NCBI GenBank assembly: GCA_014607495.2
Contig: CP053156.1
Coordinates: 124,001-188,000 of the forward strand
DNA length: 64,000 nucleotides
Direction of reading: 5' to 3'
From: Carposina sasakii
Lineage: Eukaryota > Arthropoda > Insecta > Lepidoptera > Carposinidae
This document shows positions 23,964 through 35,800 of the stretch, piece by piece. The notes beneath the pieces are model-generated. The model ran no database searches, was not told the DNA's origin, and was given only the letters and a program-made list of their open reading frames with translations. Made by a program: the position numbers and the translations under genes. Numbering within the stretch: the stretch's first letter is position 1; each line of letters opens with the position of its first letter.

Positions 23964-24772
23964 AGAAAGGTACGATACGTCATTCCCCGCTGACTTCGTT
24001 CGTACTTTAAAAATTATGTGCGTCATCTCCGGAGTTTTGACAATACATCACAATTAGCGAGAGATTCAAAGATCACGGTAGAAAATATAAGTTACTTGAG
24101 TCTTTTTCCTATAGGATGTGGATTCCTGAAATCAATATGTCTTAGGTAGTTATTTAGTAGTAAAGTTGTAGGTATTACTTAATATTCAGTATAAAAAAAC
24201 AGTAAGAAATGTACATACTCGTATCGACGATTAATATATATCATGTTTTAACCTATTGTATTCTATGATATGTTTAACATTTGTGTTACTATGTTAACAT
24301 TACATCTCGTACATGGCAATGGCCGTAAGTGTATCAGCGCCAACAAAACAAATATATTCGTATCCAGCTTGTCGCATTGCGGTGAAGATTAAACAGGTAC
24401 TTATTATGGTTTATGAGACAAAGTGTAGGCTCAGCTCAACCTTGTATAAAGACAATCCAGAATAAACTGCCGCCGGGAAGATTCTTATTGTAGGTAAAGT
24501 GCGGTTTACCAAATAGTTCCTTTGAGCGATAGATGGCGTCAGTTGCTTTGTGTGATTATATTATCTGCAACTGCATACAAAAAAGTAGGTAGGTTAGTTT
24601 CGGAATCATGCTCGGGAGATATTCTATGAAACAGACTCTACTTTGATATTGTCGATTAGAGTTTTACGTCAAAAATAACAAAATAGCCATAGTTTCTAAT
24701 TTTATGGTTTCTAATTATCAAAACGATAGATAGAGAGCGCCGCACGCTATGAGTATCTAAATGGGTTCTGGA

Positions 24773-24833
24773 AAATTCTCCATAGGTCTCTGTAAGGACA
24801 TGCCTCCTCCTTACAGAGACCTATGGAGAATTT
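24773..24833. repeat. Perfect 26-bp hairpin
   Basis: Arms 24773-24798 and 24808-24833 are exact reverse complements (inner end CTCTGTAAGGA / TCCTTACAGAG) around the 9-base loop CATGCCTCC. This is longer and cleaner than most inverted repeats here. It lies between the two B copies. Confidence 0.9.
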
Positions 24834-25341
24834 CCTTACGACACAAACACGACGAACCTATCTTCACAGGTTTAGAAGAAAAAACCAGTGTTAATCTGAT
24901 TTGCTGTTAATGTTGTGAAGTCAACTTGAAATTTACGTCGTCCATCGAAGCCGGTAAACAACCCGGTGGATGTTAGCATTTTATTTTCTTCGATAATTGG
25001 ATCTTGAGGGAGTGCTCGCCTTCTAGAGACCACTTCGGATTATTTACGGATACGTCATATAAATAATAAATTTGTCACAGTGTGCAGGCTGCAAACGTAT
25101 ATGTACAATAGATAAATTTGTGCTACAAGTTTAACCACATTTTTTATTACTTTGTGAATGTTAAGACCCAGAGCTGGTACCCATTGATAAGAAGTTTATT
25201 AAAACTAAGTCTTAAGTGCATTAAAATATTACAAATAATTATGTCTATCACAAATAGTTGTTTAATTTTATCTTCACATCATAATCGTATCTTTCATCTT
25301 CTTATCATCTTTATCTTTATTTTGGTGAAAAAGTGAAGTAA

Positions 25342-25845
25342 GGCCGGCCATAGACGGACTGCTTAGAGCAGTTGAGACCAACGGCATGAGGGCAGTCGTG
25401 TTGCGGTTGAAGGCGACTGCAGTCCGAATGCTTCAAGCCGTCCTTGTGCAGTTGTTGTAAAGTCGTGTCCAATCGCAACACGAACTGCTCTGCTACTCTC
25501 AGTTGCAACATGGATTCATACGAGGAGACACTACTTCTTATGCTATTATTACGCGAGCGAAGGCGTGGAAAACGTCGTAGAACGTAGATACAAGCCATAT
25601 TGCAATCTAGAGAGTAAAATTGAGTATTTCATAGTTTGTATCCTCAGCTCAGAGATGATGATAATAAGTTTTTTAACTACTTTAGGATGTAATTGTCATC
25701 GTTTGATGAACTGGTTAACATTTTACGTCATAAAATACAACGGGCGGATACACGGATGAGAAACAGCGGGAAGCGTTGAGCAGTTGAAACGGACCGCTTC
25801 CAGCAGTCGGAACGGACCGCTTCAAGCGGTTCGTGTACGGCCGGC
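25342..25845 (+). mobile_element. PIF/Harbinger-like non-autonomous element
   Basis: Terminal inverted repeats: left GGCCGGCCATAGACGGACTG-CTT, right reverse complement GCCGGCCGTACACGAACCGC-TT. At 25510-25587 a short frame reads MDSYEETLLLMLLLRER then RRRGKRRRT and stop, resembling the acidic/Leu-rich/Arg-rich N-terminus of PIF/Harbinger transposases. The rest of the transposase is gone. Target-site duplication not clear. Confidence 0.65.
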
Positions 25846-25943
25846 GGCGGGTCGAGCAGCTATTTGCAGCCGGCAGCACGGGAAAATTTGACGGTGAAGA
25901 AGACAGGAATAAAATTTAAAATAGGAAAATATTATTTTTTGAA

Positions 25944-26055
25944 TCCTACTAATATTATAAATGCGAAAGTTTGTAAGTATGGATGGATGGATGGATGGAT
26001 GTTTGTTACTCTTTCGCGTAAAAACGGCTGGAACGATTTTAATAAAATAAAAAAT
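25944..26055 (+). mobile_element. Helitron-like element, 5' fragment
   Basis: Starts TCCTACTAATATTATAAATG (5'-TC as in Helitrons), then GCGAAAGTTTGTAAGTATGG with a GGAT microsatellite, and CTCTTTCGCGTAAAAACGG. The 3' CTAGT end is absent. Confidence 0.65.
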
Positions 26056-28875
26056 AAATACTAATTTTGAAAAAATATGTAGGTATAGGAACCTAAACTA
26101 AGTAGTTTAAAATAATCAGTGAGTACCTAACTAAAATTTTATACTTACAATGAGAATACTGCCAAGTGAAGTAAGTATATGTTTATAGGTATTCGTGTTT
26201 ATCTACCTTGACATCAATTGTTATAAAAAATATTCAAGTTTCACATAAATTTCCCTATTTCGGAATGTAACAAAATCGCGTTTAATTTAATCACATGTTA
26301 GCCGCACGTGAATCTCATAGTGGATGGAACTTGAGAAAGGATTCATAATATAGTTTCATCGTCGTGACGAGGGTCAAAACACACCTTTACCTTGACGGAT
26401 TAATTTCAAGGAACAAATCGTGTGAGAGTATGTGGCGAATATGGGTAAGTTATTACCCAAACCTTTGAGTAAAATTACTCAAGCAAGCTTCTATACGCGA
26501 TAAATATTTTCTTTTATTTTTGATAATTTGTTCTTTATTGATTGTTATACATAGTGCGACTATGTTATACATGCTACTAAAAAAATAAGTAAAAATCTAT
26601 GATGGAAAACTAACGTATTAGTTTTTTAAATGTCAGTGAAGACAAAATTAATAGAAATTCATATTATTATTTTCGTAATAATTTCATATTTTAGACATAA
26701 AATTATACACAACTTAAAATATGACAGCAAACTTATCTCTAATAGCCACTTTCAATAGGTACTAGAGAACAAAAAGAATCTCGATTTTATCAATTTAAAA
26801 TTTTATATGAAAACAATCAATAGATAAGATTAAATAAATACGAGACATGCAAAAAATCGCTCAAGATCGCGTATTTAAATTAGCTGAATTTTTATACTTA
26901 ATTATACTGTGAGACTATGATGAGGATGTGCTCCTCTCGGTTATGAATGACGGATCTCGGAAATATATTATATATTTTAAGCAGTTTTACCGAGATTGTG
27001 GGCTTAATTTCCGCAGAGGCAAATAAACTTTACGCTATTGAATTACGATTACATTAAATTAGGAATATTGATTAAATAATATCATATCTGGATAACACAC
27101 ACAGTTACGAAAAAACATTGTAAATTTAATTTAGCCATACTAACACTGGCCCAGATACTCTTATATTGGAGCATATTGAATACAAGATCTTCCCTGCAAA
27201 TCACGTTGTCCCCTACAAATCTAATCACGGTAATTCGTATTGGTAGGCAGGACAAGGCAAAGGACCAGATGTCCCTAAAATCGGAATCAGTAAGCAATAC
27301 GGGCTAACTCATTTCTTATACAGACTGCTTTACCTAAATAGATAAATAAGTAGTTCATGCTGTTTTTGCCAATTTTAATAACCTAACTTGAGAGATTTTA
27401 AATTTAGCATTTCATAGATGAAGTATTTAATTGTTTTTATACAATTTTCTCAACTAAGAAGTTTCAACTTTAAACTTTACCTACTCAAAAAATGCTTTAA
27501 ACTAGGTACCTATAAACTATTCACAGTTTAATTTGATAGATATTCCACATATGTATTTTGCTGTATTACGAGGTTGTAACTTTACGCGCGGTTTATTAGT
27601 AGCAGAGTAACAATTTGACAATTTATTTTCAGCGAAAGGAAGTACTACCTACTCCTATTGAAGGAAAGATATTCTCGTTCTTATTTCTTCTTATATTCCT
27701 AGTTTGCTGCATAATTCTGCATAAAGTTGATCGTACTAGTAGCATAGATGTAAAGGTCTCAATAAATGCCCAGCCAACTGTGAAGTAACATGAACGAGTG
27801 TCACAACTATGTCCTTGCTAGGTGCTAGGAATAGTCGGGGATTCCCGCTCCAATAACTGTGAGGGGAATACCAGGCTGACATTCCATTCGGAATCTTGTG
27901 TATTGAAAAATGTATTCGATTTTAGCGCGAATGAAATAGATGGGATGCCATCAGCGAAATGAAAACTGGATTTTTTCGAATTTACAAAGCTTGGGCGATT
28001 CGGTTACTTTTATATTTACCTGTTTAAATATGTTGATTTCGTAGATCAATAAACACCTCCTGTTCGTCACAGAGTCGGTAAAACTACTTACTTGTACAAT
28101 ATTTTATGCTATTAAGCAAGTCGTTTTTGTTATTATTTATTCAAACTTGATTCAGTTTATTTAAGTTAGGTAGGTGCCTAATAATAGCATACGGTTTATA
28201 TTACGACTTAGACTTAGATAATTCTATCACTGACAACGTTCCCGGTTATTCTTCAGACATATTGTGCAGATGCACTCGCATCGTTATTGTTACCGATAAA
28301 ATGGAATGGTTTCTATCTGGCCGTAACAATAATGGTCTCATTCAGTGCTATTGATAGGACTTTAACACCAGGGGATCTCTTTCTAATATAGTAATTTTCG
28401 TTGCTAAATTTAATTGTTTTTATCATTTTATATCAAACAGTTGTGTGAAACTAACCTACCTAAATGAAGTCAAATTTATTTGTAAAATTTCTATTTACTA
28501 CATATAATAATAATTTTTTTAAAACGAAAAACCGACTTCCTCCCAAAACTCGAGCTTACTAAAGTAAAATTTAACTAAAGGGCAAATATATATTGCGTTA
28601 AGCCGTGTACGAAGTTTAAGAGGCATAATATTGTCAGATTTATATAATTTTTATATAAAATAGGCCACAAGACAAAAGAGAAAAAGGACTAGGCTTCGAA
28701 ACTTTACGTCTGACAATATGATGATTATGATGATAATGATGACCTCCGACCAATTTCGGTCATAGCGACCACTTCTACTCCTAGATATTACTAAGTTGGC
28801 GTTCATGCGCTCGGAGATGGCTTACATTTACATAGCCAATCTTCGCCCTGAACGCCCGCGCACACAGAGGACAGG

Positions 28876-29409
28876 TTAGTGCGCCATTATTGTATTATAG
28901 ATAATGGCAGCAGGAGGACGAGTATTTAGTTCATCACGTTTAGCGTCAAGGTCAGCTTGACGCTGCTCCTCGAACTCGTGTACTTGCTTTATCACCGTCC
29001 TGCGCCACTCTGGTCGTTGTGCTGCCAAAACTTCCCATTTAGATGGATCTATATTGCATCTCTTCATATGTCTTTTCGGAACATCTTTGTATCTGAGGAG
29101 TTGCCCGCCGCGTTTCCGCTTGCCCTCCTCCAGTTCAGAAAAGAAGATGCGCTTAGCCAATCTCTCCTCCGCCATACGAGACACATGACCGCACCACCGA
29201 AGCTGCCGACGCATTAAGTAGGCCTCAATGCCACTTACATTGGCTCTTCGCAATACTTCGGTATTACGCACTCGGTCGGACCACCTGATTCTCATAATTG
29301 ATTGGAGGCACTTGAGGTGGAATTGATCCAGAGTGCGTATGTGGCGACGGTACATGCACCACGCCTCGGAGGAATGTAAGAGATTTTGCAGTACAACAGC
29401 CATGTACAC
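28876..29409 (-). pseudogene. LINE reverse transcriptase C-terminal part
   Basis: Open frame of 177 codons. It carries the C-terminal region of non-LTR endonuclease/reverse transcriptases: [39 protein letters not shown], a [20 protein letters not shown] segment with conserved RWxGHVxRM, and [15 protein letters not shown] followed by a W-rich stretch. The catalytic YxDD core lies upstream in such proteins and is not found, so this is a 5'-truncated copy. It sits inside duplicated segment B, right copy only, so it inserted after the copies split or was lost from the other. Confidence 0.8.
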
Positions 29410-29424
29410 ACTTATTTAAGCAAC

Positions 29425-29485
29425 ATATAATTACACTCCTTCTTCCTGCCCTGTTCCCAATCATTTGGGGTCGGTGCAATATGTA
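29425..29485 (-). mobile_element. LINE/SINE 3' tail fragment
   Basis: CTTCCTGCCCTGTTCCCAAT followed by CATTTGGGGTCGGTGCAA on the + strand. The reverse complement is the 3' end of the LINE at 62147-62375 and of the SINE at 39345-39597. Confidence 0.6.
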
Positions 29486-29614
29486 GGTACTCTTTTTTCA
29501 TTCATCCCTATTATCCGTCATCTCGTTATTCTCATTTCTACCTCTTCCTCTATAACAATCTTACTTCGGACACGGCTTAACGCAACATATAATTTCATGA
29601 CTTAACACAATTAT

Positions 29615-29690
29615 CTTCATCTTCATAAGCCTATTGCAGTCCATTACTGGACATAGCCCCCCCTCTGCCATAGGGGGATTTTGTTACTAA
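29615..29690 (-). mobile_element. RTE LINE 3' end fragment
   Basis: CTTCATCTTCATAAGCCTAT then TGCAGTCCATTACTGGACAT, matching the 3' terminus of the RTE-clade element at 63440-64000. Confidence 0.7.
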
Positions 29691-30110
29691 AAAGTTCCAC
29701 TATCTGTTTTTCGACGGCTCCATCATCAGACCCTCGTTTCCTTTATATTATGTGTAGCTGACCAAAATTCTCTATAAAAATCTAAAAACGGACTACTCGT
29801 GCCTTTTATATTTGAGGATATCCCTAGATTCCTTAGAGATTCCATCATCAGATGTTACGTTTTATATGTAGGTGATCAAAACGCTCAGTAAAAGTATAAA
29901 AACAGACTACATGTGCCTACAATATTCGAGGATTGCCCTCGATTTCTCCAAGATCCCATCATCAGATCCTGATGTGGTGAATATGGGACCAACCTGGAAG
30001 TATACCATGACCAACTATATAAAAAAAAAATTTGAAATCGGTTCATAAATGACGGAGTTCTGAGGTAACACACATAAAAAATATAAAAAATAAAAAAAAT
30101 AAAAAAACAT
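29690..30110 (+). repeat. Repeat with about three internal 125-bp units
   Basis: Units share TCCATCATCAGA (near 29727, 29847 and, as CCCATCATCAGATCC, 29956), plus CTACTCGTGCC / CTACATGTGCC and TTTGAGGATATCCCTAGATT / TTCGAGGATTGCCCTCGATT. Common lepidopteran dispersed-repeat layout; probably a non-autonomous retroposon body. Confidence 0.65.
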
Positions 30111-30199
30111 ACAGACGAATTGATAACCTCTCTTTTTGAAGTCGGTTAAAAAAAAACATACAGACGAATTGATAACCTCTCTTTTTGAAGTCGGTTGTA
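30107..30199 (+). repeat. Tandem copy of a retroposon tail
   Basis: ACATACAGACGAATTGATAA then CCTCTCTTTTTGAAGTCGG occurs twice in direct succession, separated by TTAAAAAAA. The tail resembles that at 17020-17068. Confidence 0.8.
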
Positions 30200-30540
30200 A
30201 TCGGTGGAAATGTAACGGGTCGCTGTCTGTACATGGAAGATATATAAGAAAAAATATTGTAGAATACCTTTATCAACGCAATAGTACCCAAAACAATGAT
30301 TTTTTGAATTTTTGTCTGTTTGTCGGTTTGTCTGCTTGTCTGTGCGTTTGTGCCCGCTAATCTCAGAAACGGCTGAACCGATTTCTATGCAGTTTTCATG
30401 AATATATTGTGACAGGTCCCACTTAACATATAGGCTACTTTTTATCCCGGGAAAATGTTTTTATCCCGGATAATTTCGATATTTTGTTTTTTTTCTGTAG
30501 TCCACGCGGACGGAGTCGCGGGCGTCCACTACTACCAAAT
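30200..30540 (+). mobile_element. Helitron-like element, long variant
   Basis: From TGTAACGGGTCGCTGTCTGT to GGAGTCGCGGGCGTCCACTA, with CTTTTTATCCCGGGAAAATG inside. Same organisation as the - strand copy 42403-42676; a patchy copy lies at about 23175-23460. Confidence 0.65.
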
Positions 30541-30634
30541 ATTTTTCTTTTTTAATTAGTAGACAGTTAGTAAAGCAGTAAAAACATTTTGCCTTATTAT
30601 TTGTACAAGCCAGAAAGATCCATCACGCCTTGAT

Positions 30635-30866
30635 CCTACTAATATTATAAACGCGAAAGTTTGTAAGTATGGATGGATGGATGTTTATTACTCTTTCGCG
30701 TATAAACGGCTGGAGCGATTTTAATAAAATTTAGCATGGAGTTAGCTGATACCCTGGATTAACACATAGGCTTTTTATCCCGGGAAAATATTTTTATCCA
30801 GGATAATTTCGACATTTTGTTATTTCTGCAGTTCACGCGGCGAAGTCGCGGGCGTCCACGAGTTTA
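30635..30866 (+). mobile_element. Helitron-like element, short variant
   Basis: Starts TCCTACTAATATTATAAACG, includes GCGAAAGTTTGTAAGTATGG and TTATCCCGGGAAAATATTTT, and ends with a GC-rich hairpin-like tail GAAGTCGCGGGCGTCCACGA-GT (CTAGT mutated to CGAGT). The TC start and CTRRT-type end after a short hairpin fit Helitrons. Confidence 0.7.
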
Positions 30867-31338
30867 ATTTATTTTCATTTACACGTGTATAAGTGTTCAT
30901 TTCACAAAGTTTTTAAAAAGATGCAAGTACTGAAAGCATTTTAGTTAGACACCATTTATCGAATATTTACTTCCAGGCTATGCATTTATGTTTAACGAAT
31001 CAGCGGTTTCAAAAATAAAACATTCTCATTTTTGTAATTTTACCTATCAACTATTATCAAACTAGTCATTCCCCGCTACTCTTTAAAAATAAATATGTAA
31101 AAAGAAAGCGTCATCGCGCTCCGGATTTTACGTTTTCAATACATTGTTTTTTAAATTATTTGATCACAAAAGGACTAACAAAAAAACAGATAGAGTAACT
31201 TTCGAAATTGTAAGCATTTTCCAAGGAATGAGCTTTTGTTTTGTGGAAAATACTGCTCTTGTTTAGCATTCATATAAGTTGTCTATCGTATTATTAAAGA
31301 TACTACTTATATACTTACCTATTTGGTAAATACTCTGC

Positions 31339-31533
31339 GTTAGTAGACGCCATAAGTCCTGGGTTCGAATCCCGGTAGGTGCACACATTGATATGATGAA
31401 TATCGATGTTTGTTGTCGAGTCATGGATGTTTATATACTTATCTATGTATTTATATATCGTTGCTTAGTACCCACGACACAAAACCTTAGGAATCTTAGT
31501 GTGGGACTGGGTTAATGTGTTGTGTGAAAAAAA
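31339..31533 (+). mobile_element. tRNA-derived SINE
   Basis: CCTGGGTTCGAATCCCGGTA is the B box; the body GAGTCATGGATGTTTATATA and TTAGTACCCACGACACAAAA matches the - strand SINE at 17336-17579. The 5' A-box part is shortened. Confidence 0.75.
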
Positions 31534-31668
31534 GATATAGTTAATTTGGCTGTATGATCTGACTACCATTGCCTGACAGTTTCATAAGAAACCTGATAAT
31601 ATACTCTGTGAGGACTCAATAGCGGCAAAAGCGATTTTCTGTAAAAGCTGATTGTAAAATATGAAATA

Positions 31669-31876
31669 ACTAGTGGACGCCCGCGACTTCGTCCACGTGG
31701 ACTGCAGAAAAAACAAATTGTCGAAATTATCCGGGATAAAAAGTAGCCTATCCAGGGTGTCAGCTAACTCCATGCCAAATTTTATGAAAATCGCTCCAGC
31801 CGTTGTAACGTGATAGAGTAACAAACATCCATGCATCCATACTTACAAACTTTCGCGTTTATTATAAACTTATCCT
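31669..31876 (-). mobile_element. Helitron-like element, short variant, near full length
   Basis: The + strand begins ACTAGTGGACGCCCGCGACT (reverse complement of the CTAGT end with its GC-rich hairpin) and runs to CTTACAAACTTTCGCG and a diverged 5' terminus near TTATCCTAC. No coding capacity. Confidence 0.75.
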
Positions 31877-33954
31877 ACAAGTTAATCCTATAATTATTTA
31901 CTTTAGTTTGATTCCCGGTAATTCCGTGGGAAATTAGAGTAGGTATTCTACAGGCAGTATCTTCGCTTATTTAAATATTACAGAGTCATAAGAACTACGA
32001 GGCACTCTTTCAAGAAACAGGTTATAGGATTTTTATTAAAATTATGTCCCATTTCATTCGTTCATATAAAAATTCAGCAGAAACAATTTTTAAGATGGAG
32101 TTTTTTATTTATTTAGCTATTAATTCGAAAAAGTTAAAAGAATATATAATTTTTTCCTATCTTTAAAGATCAGGTAGCTCTAAAGCCCTAGGTACTCGTG
32201 GACTCGTTTCAGTTCTCTTCTTACCTAAATTGAAAATTAACTAGAACTACAATCACTAACTTCACAATAAAAGTCATTAGTTAAATCAAATGTAGGTACT
32301 CAATTACTACAAGAATTTACAAAACTCTTCAAATATTAATCACTCGGGACTCGACTCAAGTGCAAAGTACAATTTATTTTCTTTTTCCCCTTCCAGAAAG
32401 TATCCCGGGTAAAGAAAAAGTGTCCCGGAAGGTTATTTAATTGGAAAGAGCAACTTAGCTAGATTACATTCGCCAATGAACAATGAAAGTTGGTACAATA
32501 AACTCCCAGTTCTGTTTTACGTTAAGCATTGTTTGGTAGTTAATTGCAAATAAGTACAATTTTATGTTTTGCGAGCTGATATCGTGACAGTAGACAGCTA
32601 CTCACTTGTACACTCGTATGACAGTAACTCAACTCGCCCAGTCACATAGGTGCGAGTGCTATTTAGAATGCACCGAGTTCCAGGTTACAGTTTCTATTTG
32701 ATTACACAAGATATAACAAAACAAGCTATAAAAGCTATAAAATTAGCCCACTAAAATGAACCTATCCATAGGTACCTACTATCTAGATAAATATACATGT
32801 GTTATAGTCTAAAATTTTCTGAAAAGGTTCATTATAATGCTGTTTTCGCCCCTTACGTTATACCATGCATAATTTAAACAAGAAATCTTTTTTCAAAGCC
32901 GAAAATCTCTCGATTTTCCAGGTACCCTTGCTATATTTAAGCAGGTATCCTGTAATAGTACGTATTTTCCGAACCGAAAAATAATTGCTCATTTATTATT
33001 TCTCCATCAAAACATCAAAGAAACAGGAAAATGTGAGCAATTTCGGTACATTTTTCGATAAGTTAGTAGATAATAGACCAGTGATAATATAAAAGATTCT
33101 ATTTATTTGCTATAATAAATAGTAGGTAAACACTAATAAGGATACCTAATTACTTATATACCCAATTATTTGCGTACCATATCTTGTCAAACGTTCGTGA
33201 TAAAGAGTCTAGTTGAGACAGTAAGTAACATCGATATCATAGATAACAGAAACACAGGAGATGGGCCGCTAAGCGCACTTAGTTTGAGTTCTGATGTAAG
33301 CGGCTATAAGCCACACTTACATTGACATCTAAATAATAACACAAATTACACCCAACATTGATAAATCTCTGACACTCACACATTTAAGGCGGTACTCTCA
33401 TTGGCGCGCACACATTGCTATCTACTGTGTAAGTACGCGCCTCAGTATAGCAAATACATTCAACAAATTTCACACGTACGCTAGTGATTGACTGTCGATA
33501 AATTTGTTATCGAGCACTTGCGTTGTTGCACATCGCGAAGAATTTAGGCTTTAGTAGCTGGTCACAATACAATTTTAAACATGTTTTTACTTAGCTTCAT
33601 CTTAAAATTCAACCTACTTTTTCTACTTCTCGTTGTCCCATTGAGCTTAGATTTTGAGTTGCATCACAGTCACAAAAGTATGAGGTCACAAATAAAAGGT
33701 TATTTTTCTTGAAGGGATAAAGAATAAAGTAAATTCGTAGCGGAGTCTTTAATAAATTAGTACGGTATGTAAATGTTCGATGGAAGTAAAAAACTATAAT
33801 AATATGCTTATTGGTAGTCATTTATTATCTACATTATTATCACCATTATTAAACGGGCAATAAATGTTGGGGTACCCCATTACGTCTCCTAAAATTATGT
33901 AATAATAGTATTTCCTAATTTTAAATGACATAAAGTCATAAATATGTCCTAAGT
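31877..33954. other. Intergenic stretch
   Basis: No coding exon recognised. Region 33220-33560 is less AT-rich, with several ordered words (CGATAAATTTGTTATCG inverted repeat near 33497), but no promoter motif could be assigned. Confidence 0.4.
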
Positions 33955-34050
33955 ATCACTACATAGTATAAAACAACCTCGCTTCCCGTTATCTGTCTGT
34001 CTGTCCCTATGTATGCTTAGATCTTTAAAACTACGCAACAGATATTATAA
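33955..34050 (+). mobile_element. Helitron 5' terminus (second family)
   Basis: TCACTACATAGTATAAAACA followed by CTGTCTGTCTGTCCCTATGT and ATGCTTAGATCTTTAAAACT, the recognised 5' end of a widespread lepidopteran Helitron. The rest is not traceable downstream. Confidence 0.65.
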
Positions 34051-35070
34051 TTTAAAAAAATATTTATTAATAAGAAACACAAAAATAAAGAAAGTTGACT
34101 TTGCACACATCTACATTAATTTAGGTACCTACTTTGTTACACTAATAATAATAAGTAATTCACCATTGTTTTACATAAACATAATATTTTTAAAACTCTC
34201 AAAATTATCTACTTAACATTAGTTATTACTCGTAGGTACTATTCGCGGCAACGTGACGTATCGACAACAAGAAATGACAGGTACAACTCTATGTCAAAGC
34301 GCTTAGCAGCGGCCGTGCGCAGGAGCGGCCGATTCAATATGCGCAATTATCATCACTCGGTCAAACTGATTTCAACACCAGGCACGCTACACTTAGCGAG
34401 CAATGTATTAGGTTCAATCGTTAGGTTACATATGTCACTCAGTGAAAATTATTTTAACGAAATAAAATGAAATTTGGGTATAAATGCTAGAAAACAAAAT
34501 TGTTATTGTACTTACCTATGAAAAGTGACCCCTTCAAGTTTATGGTCACTTCGATTCTTGCACACAACCACTGAACAAGCAGGCATTATAAAAAAACACT
34601 CCCGTGTGACGCGTTAGGCAATCAAGTCCCGACTGATTGCGTTTTCGCGATGTTTGCCTATTTTGTTCATAGTTCAATTACACCGCCCACGCCCCCACGG
34701 CCACTCTATAGATCTCTGTGATCGATATCAATTTAAGTAACATACTCGTACCTACAAGATTTGAAAACTAAAAGACACAGGTGAACGATTGCAAATAGAA
34801 AAAAGAAATACTACTTAAGTTAAAATATATTAGTTAGGATGTTTTTTTTATTGAAGTAGGTAAACATAAGATAGTCCACTGCTGGACATAGGCCTCCTCT
34901 GAGGACCTCTACTGCACTACTGAGCTCATTGGTAAATAAGGAAGGTACTGTAGTAAAAATACAGTTTATACTTTAATTATTTTACCACGGAATTTACCCC
35001 TTGGAAGCTATTAGAAATCTATTTATTTATTTATACTCACAATACATATTTACAAAATTTATTGATACTT

Positions 35071-35336
35071 ATACAGGATGTAACAAAAAGGGTATGTTAC
35101 GCGAAAAACTACGTAAATAGCCCACTGTAAAGAACCTATCCACAAAATTTGAGATTCGAAATCACATGTTTATTTTTCCCGATAGTATGGAGAATTTTAA
35201 AATATCTCAGGAATTTTCATACAATCTTGAAAAATAAACGTGTGATTTCGGGTCTCAAATTTTGTGGATAGGTTCTCTACAGTGGGCTATTTACGTAGCT
35301 TTTCGCTTAATATACCCTTTTTGTTACATCCTGTAT
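35071..35336. mobile_element. TA-flanked MITE with long inverted repeats
   Basis: About 266 bp. The arms (about 110 bp each) start CAGGATGTAACAAAAAGGGT and end with the reverse complement, flanked by TA on both sides. Internal phrases ATAGCCCACTGTAAAGAACC and AAATCACATGTTTATTTTTC appear in both orientations. Same family as 53861-54126, degraded copy at 62845-62975. Probably mobilised by a Tc1/mariner-like transposase (inference from the TA target). Confidence 0.85.
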
Positions 35337-35486
35337 ACATAGTATTATTCATGCAAATAGGTTAAATAACCTTCGAGACGAAAAATGTATAAAATTAACA
35401 GATCTAAATGGGTACAGTGATTTTGGCTTTTCTTCTGATAATGTTTATGAGTATACCAAAATATAAGTAAGTATATTTTTATTACT

Positions 35487-35800
35487 AGTGACCCGCCATC
35501 GCTTCGCTTCAGTCTTCTTATAAACCAGCAACGGCCGCCCAAAACTTTGTCAATGTTAAAATTGAAATTTTCCGTGTTTTTTATTCCTGTGGTAATTTTG
35601 ATGTTTTTGATTTGAACATGGCCCAAGGCCCGCTTCGCTTCATCTTTATGTAGGTATGTCAAGTGGTTTTCGTGGAGTTCCCTTTTGTCCCGTTCCCGTG
35701 GAAATTGCAAGAATTCCGTTCTCTGTGCTTCCTCACATCTCAGGTATTTTGGGAAACCCTCGTAGCCTATCTTCATCATGGTAAAAATAGGATTCTAATC
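35487..35800 (-). mobile_element. Helitron-like fragment (ACTAGTGACCCGCC end)
   Basis: The + strand starts ACTAGTGACCCGCCATCGCT, the reverse complement of a Helitron 3' end. An open frame on the - strand through it (35345-35779) is rich in unlikely runs and looks like read-through of the repeat, not a protein. Confidence 0.6.

Larger units (their letters stand above)
20440..24080 (+). repeat. Duplicated segment B, left copy
   Basis: Patchily near-identical to 25508-31165. Shared landmarks include GACCGCTTCCAGCAGTCGGA, CTAGGTGCTAGGAATAGTCG, CCGTAACAATAATGGTCTCA and GCAAGTACTGAAAGCATTTT. As in pair A, identical stretches are separated by many small indels and swapped blocks. The right copy also has extra repeats at about 28.5-30.2 kb. 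The left copy contains blocks (about 21560-21620 and 21930-21990) that match the GGTCGTCAACG repeat family instead of the partner, which may reflect read correction with the wrong repeat. Confidence 0.8.
25508..31165 (+). repeat. Duplicated segment B, right copy
   Basis: Partner of 20440-24080. Longer mainly because of LINE and other repeats at about 28.5-30.2 kb. It ends near ACAATACATT/GATCAC. The putative terminal exon of the left copy is disrupted here. Confidence 0.8.

Noticed and set aside
28190..28400. Possible exon after TTCTTCAG reading TYCADALASLLLPI
   Set aside because: The equivalent in the left B copy is not open and no donor follows; probably chance.
35345..35779. 144-codon open frame on the - strand
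   Set aside because: It runs through a Helitron-like end (ACTAGTGACCCGCC) and AT-rich sequence; no domain features.
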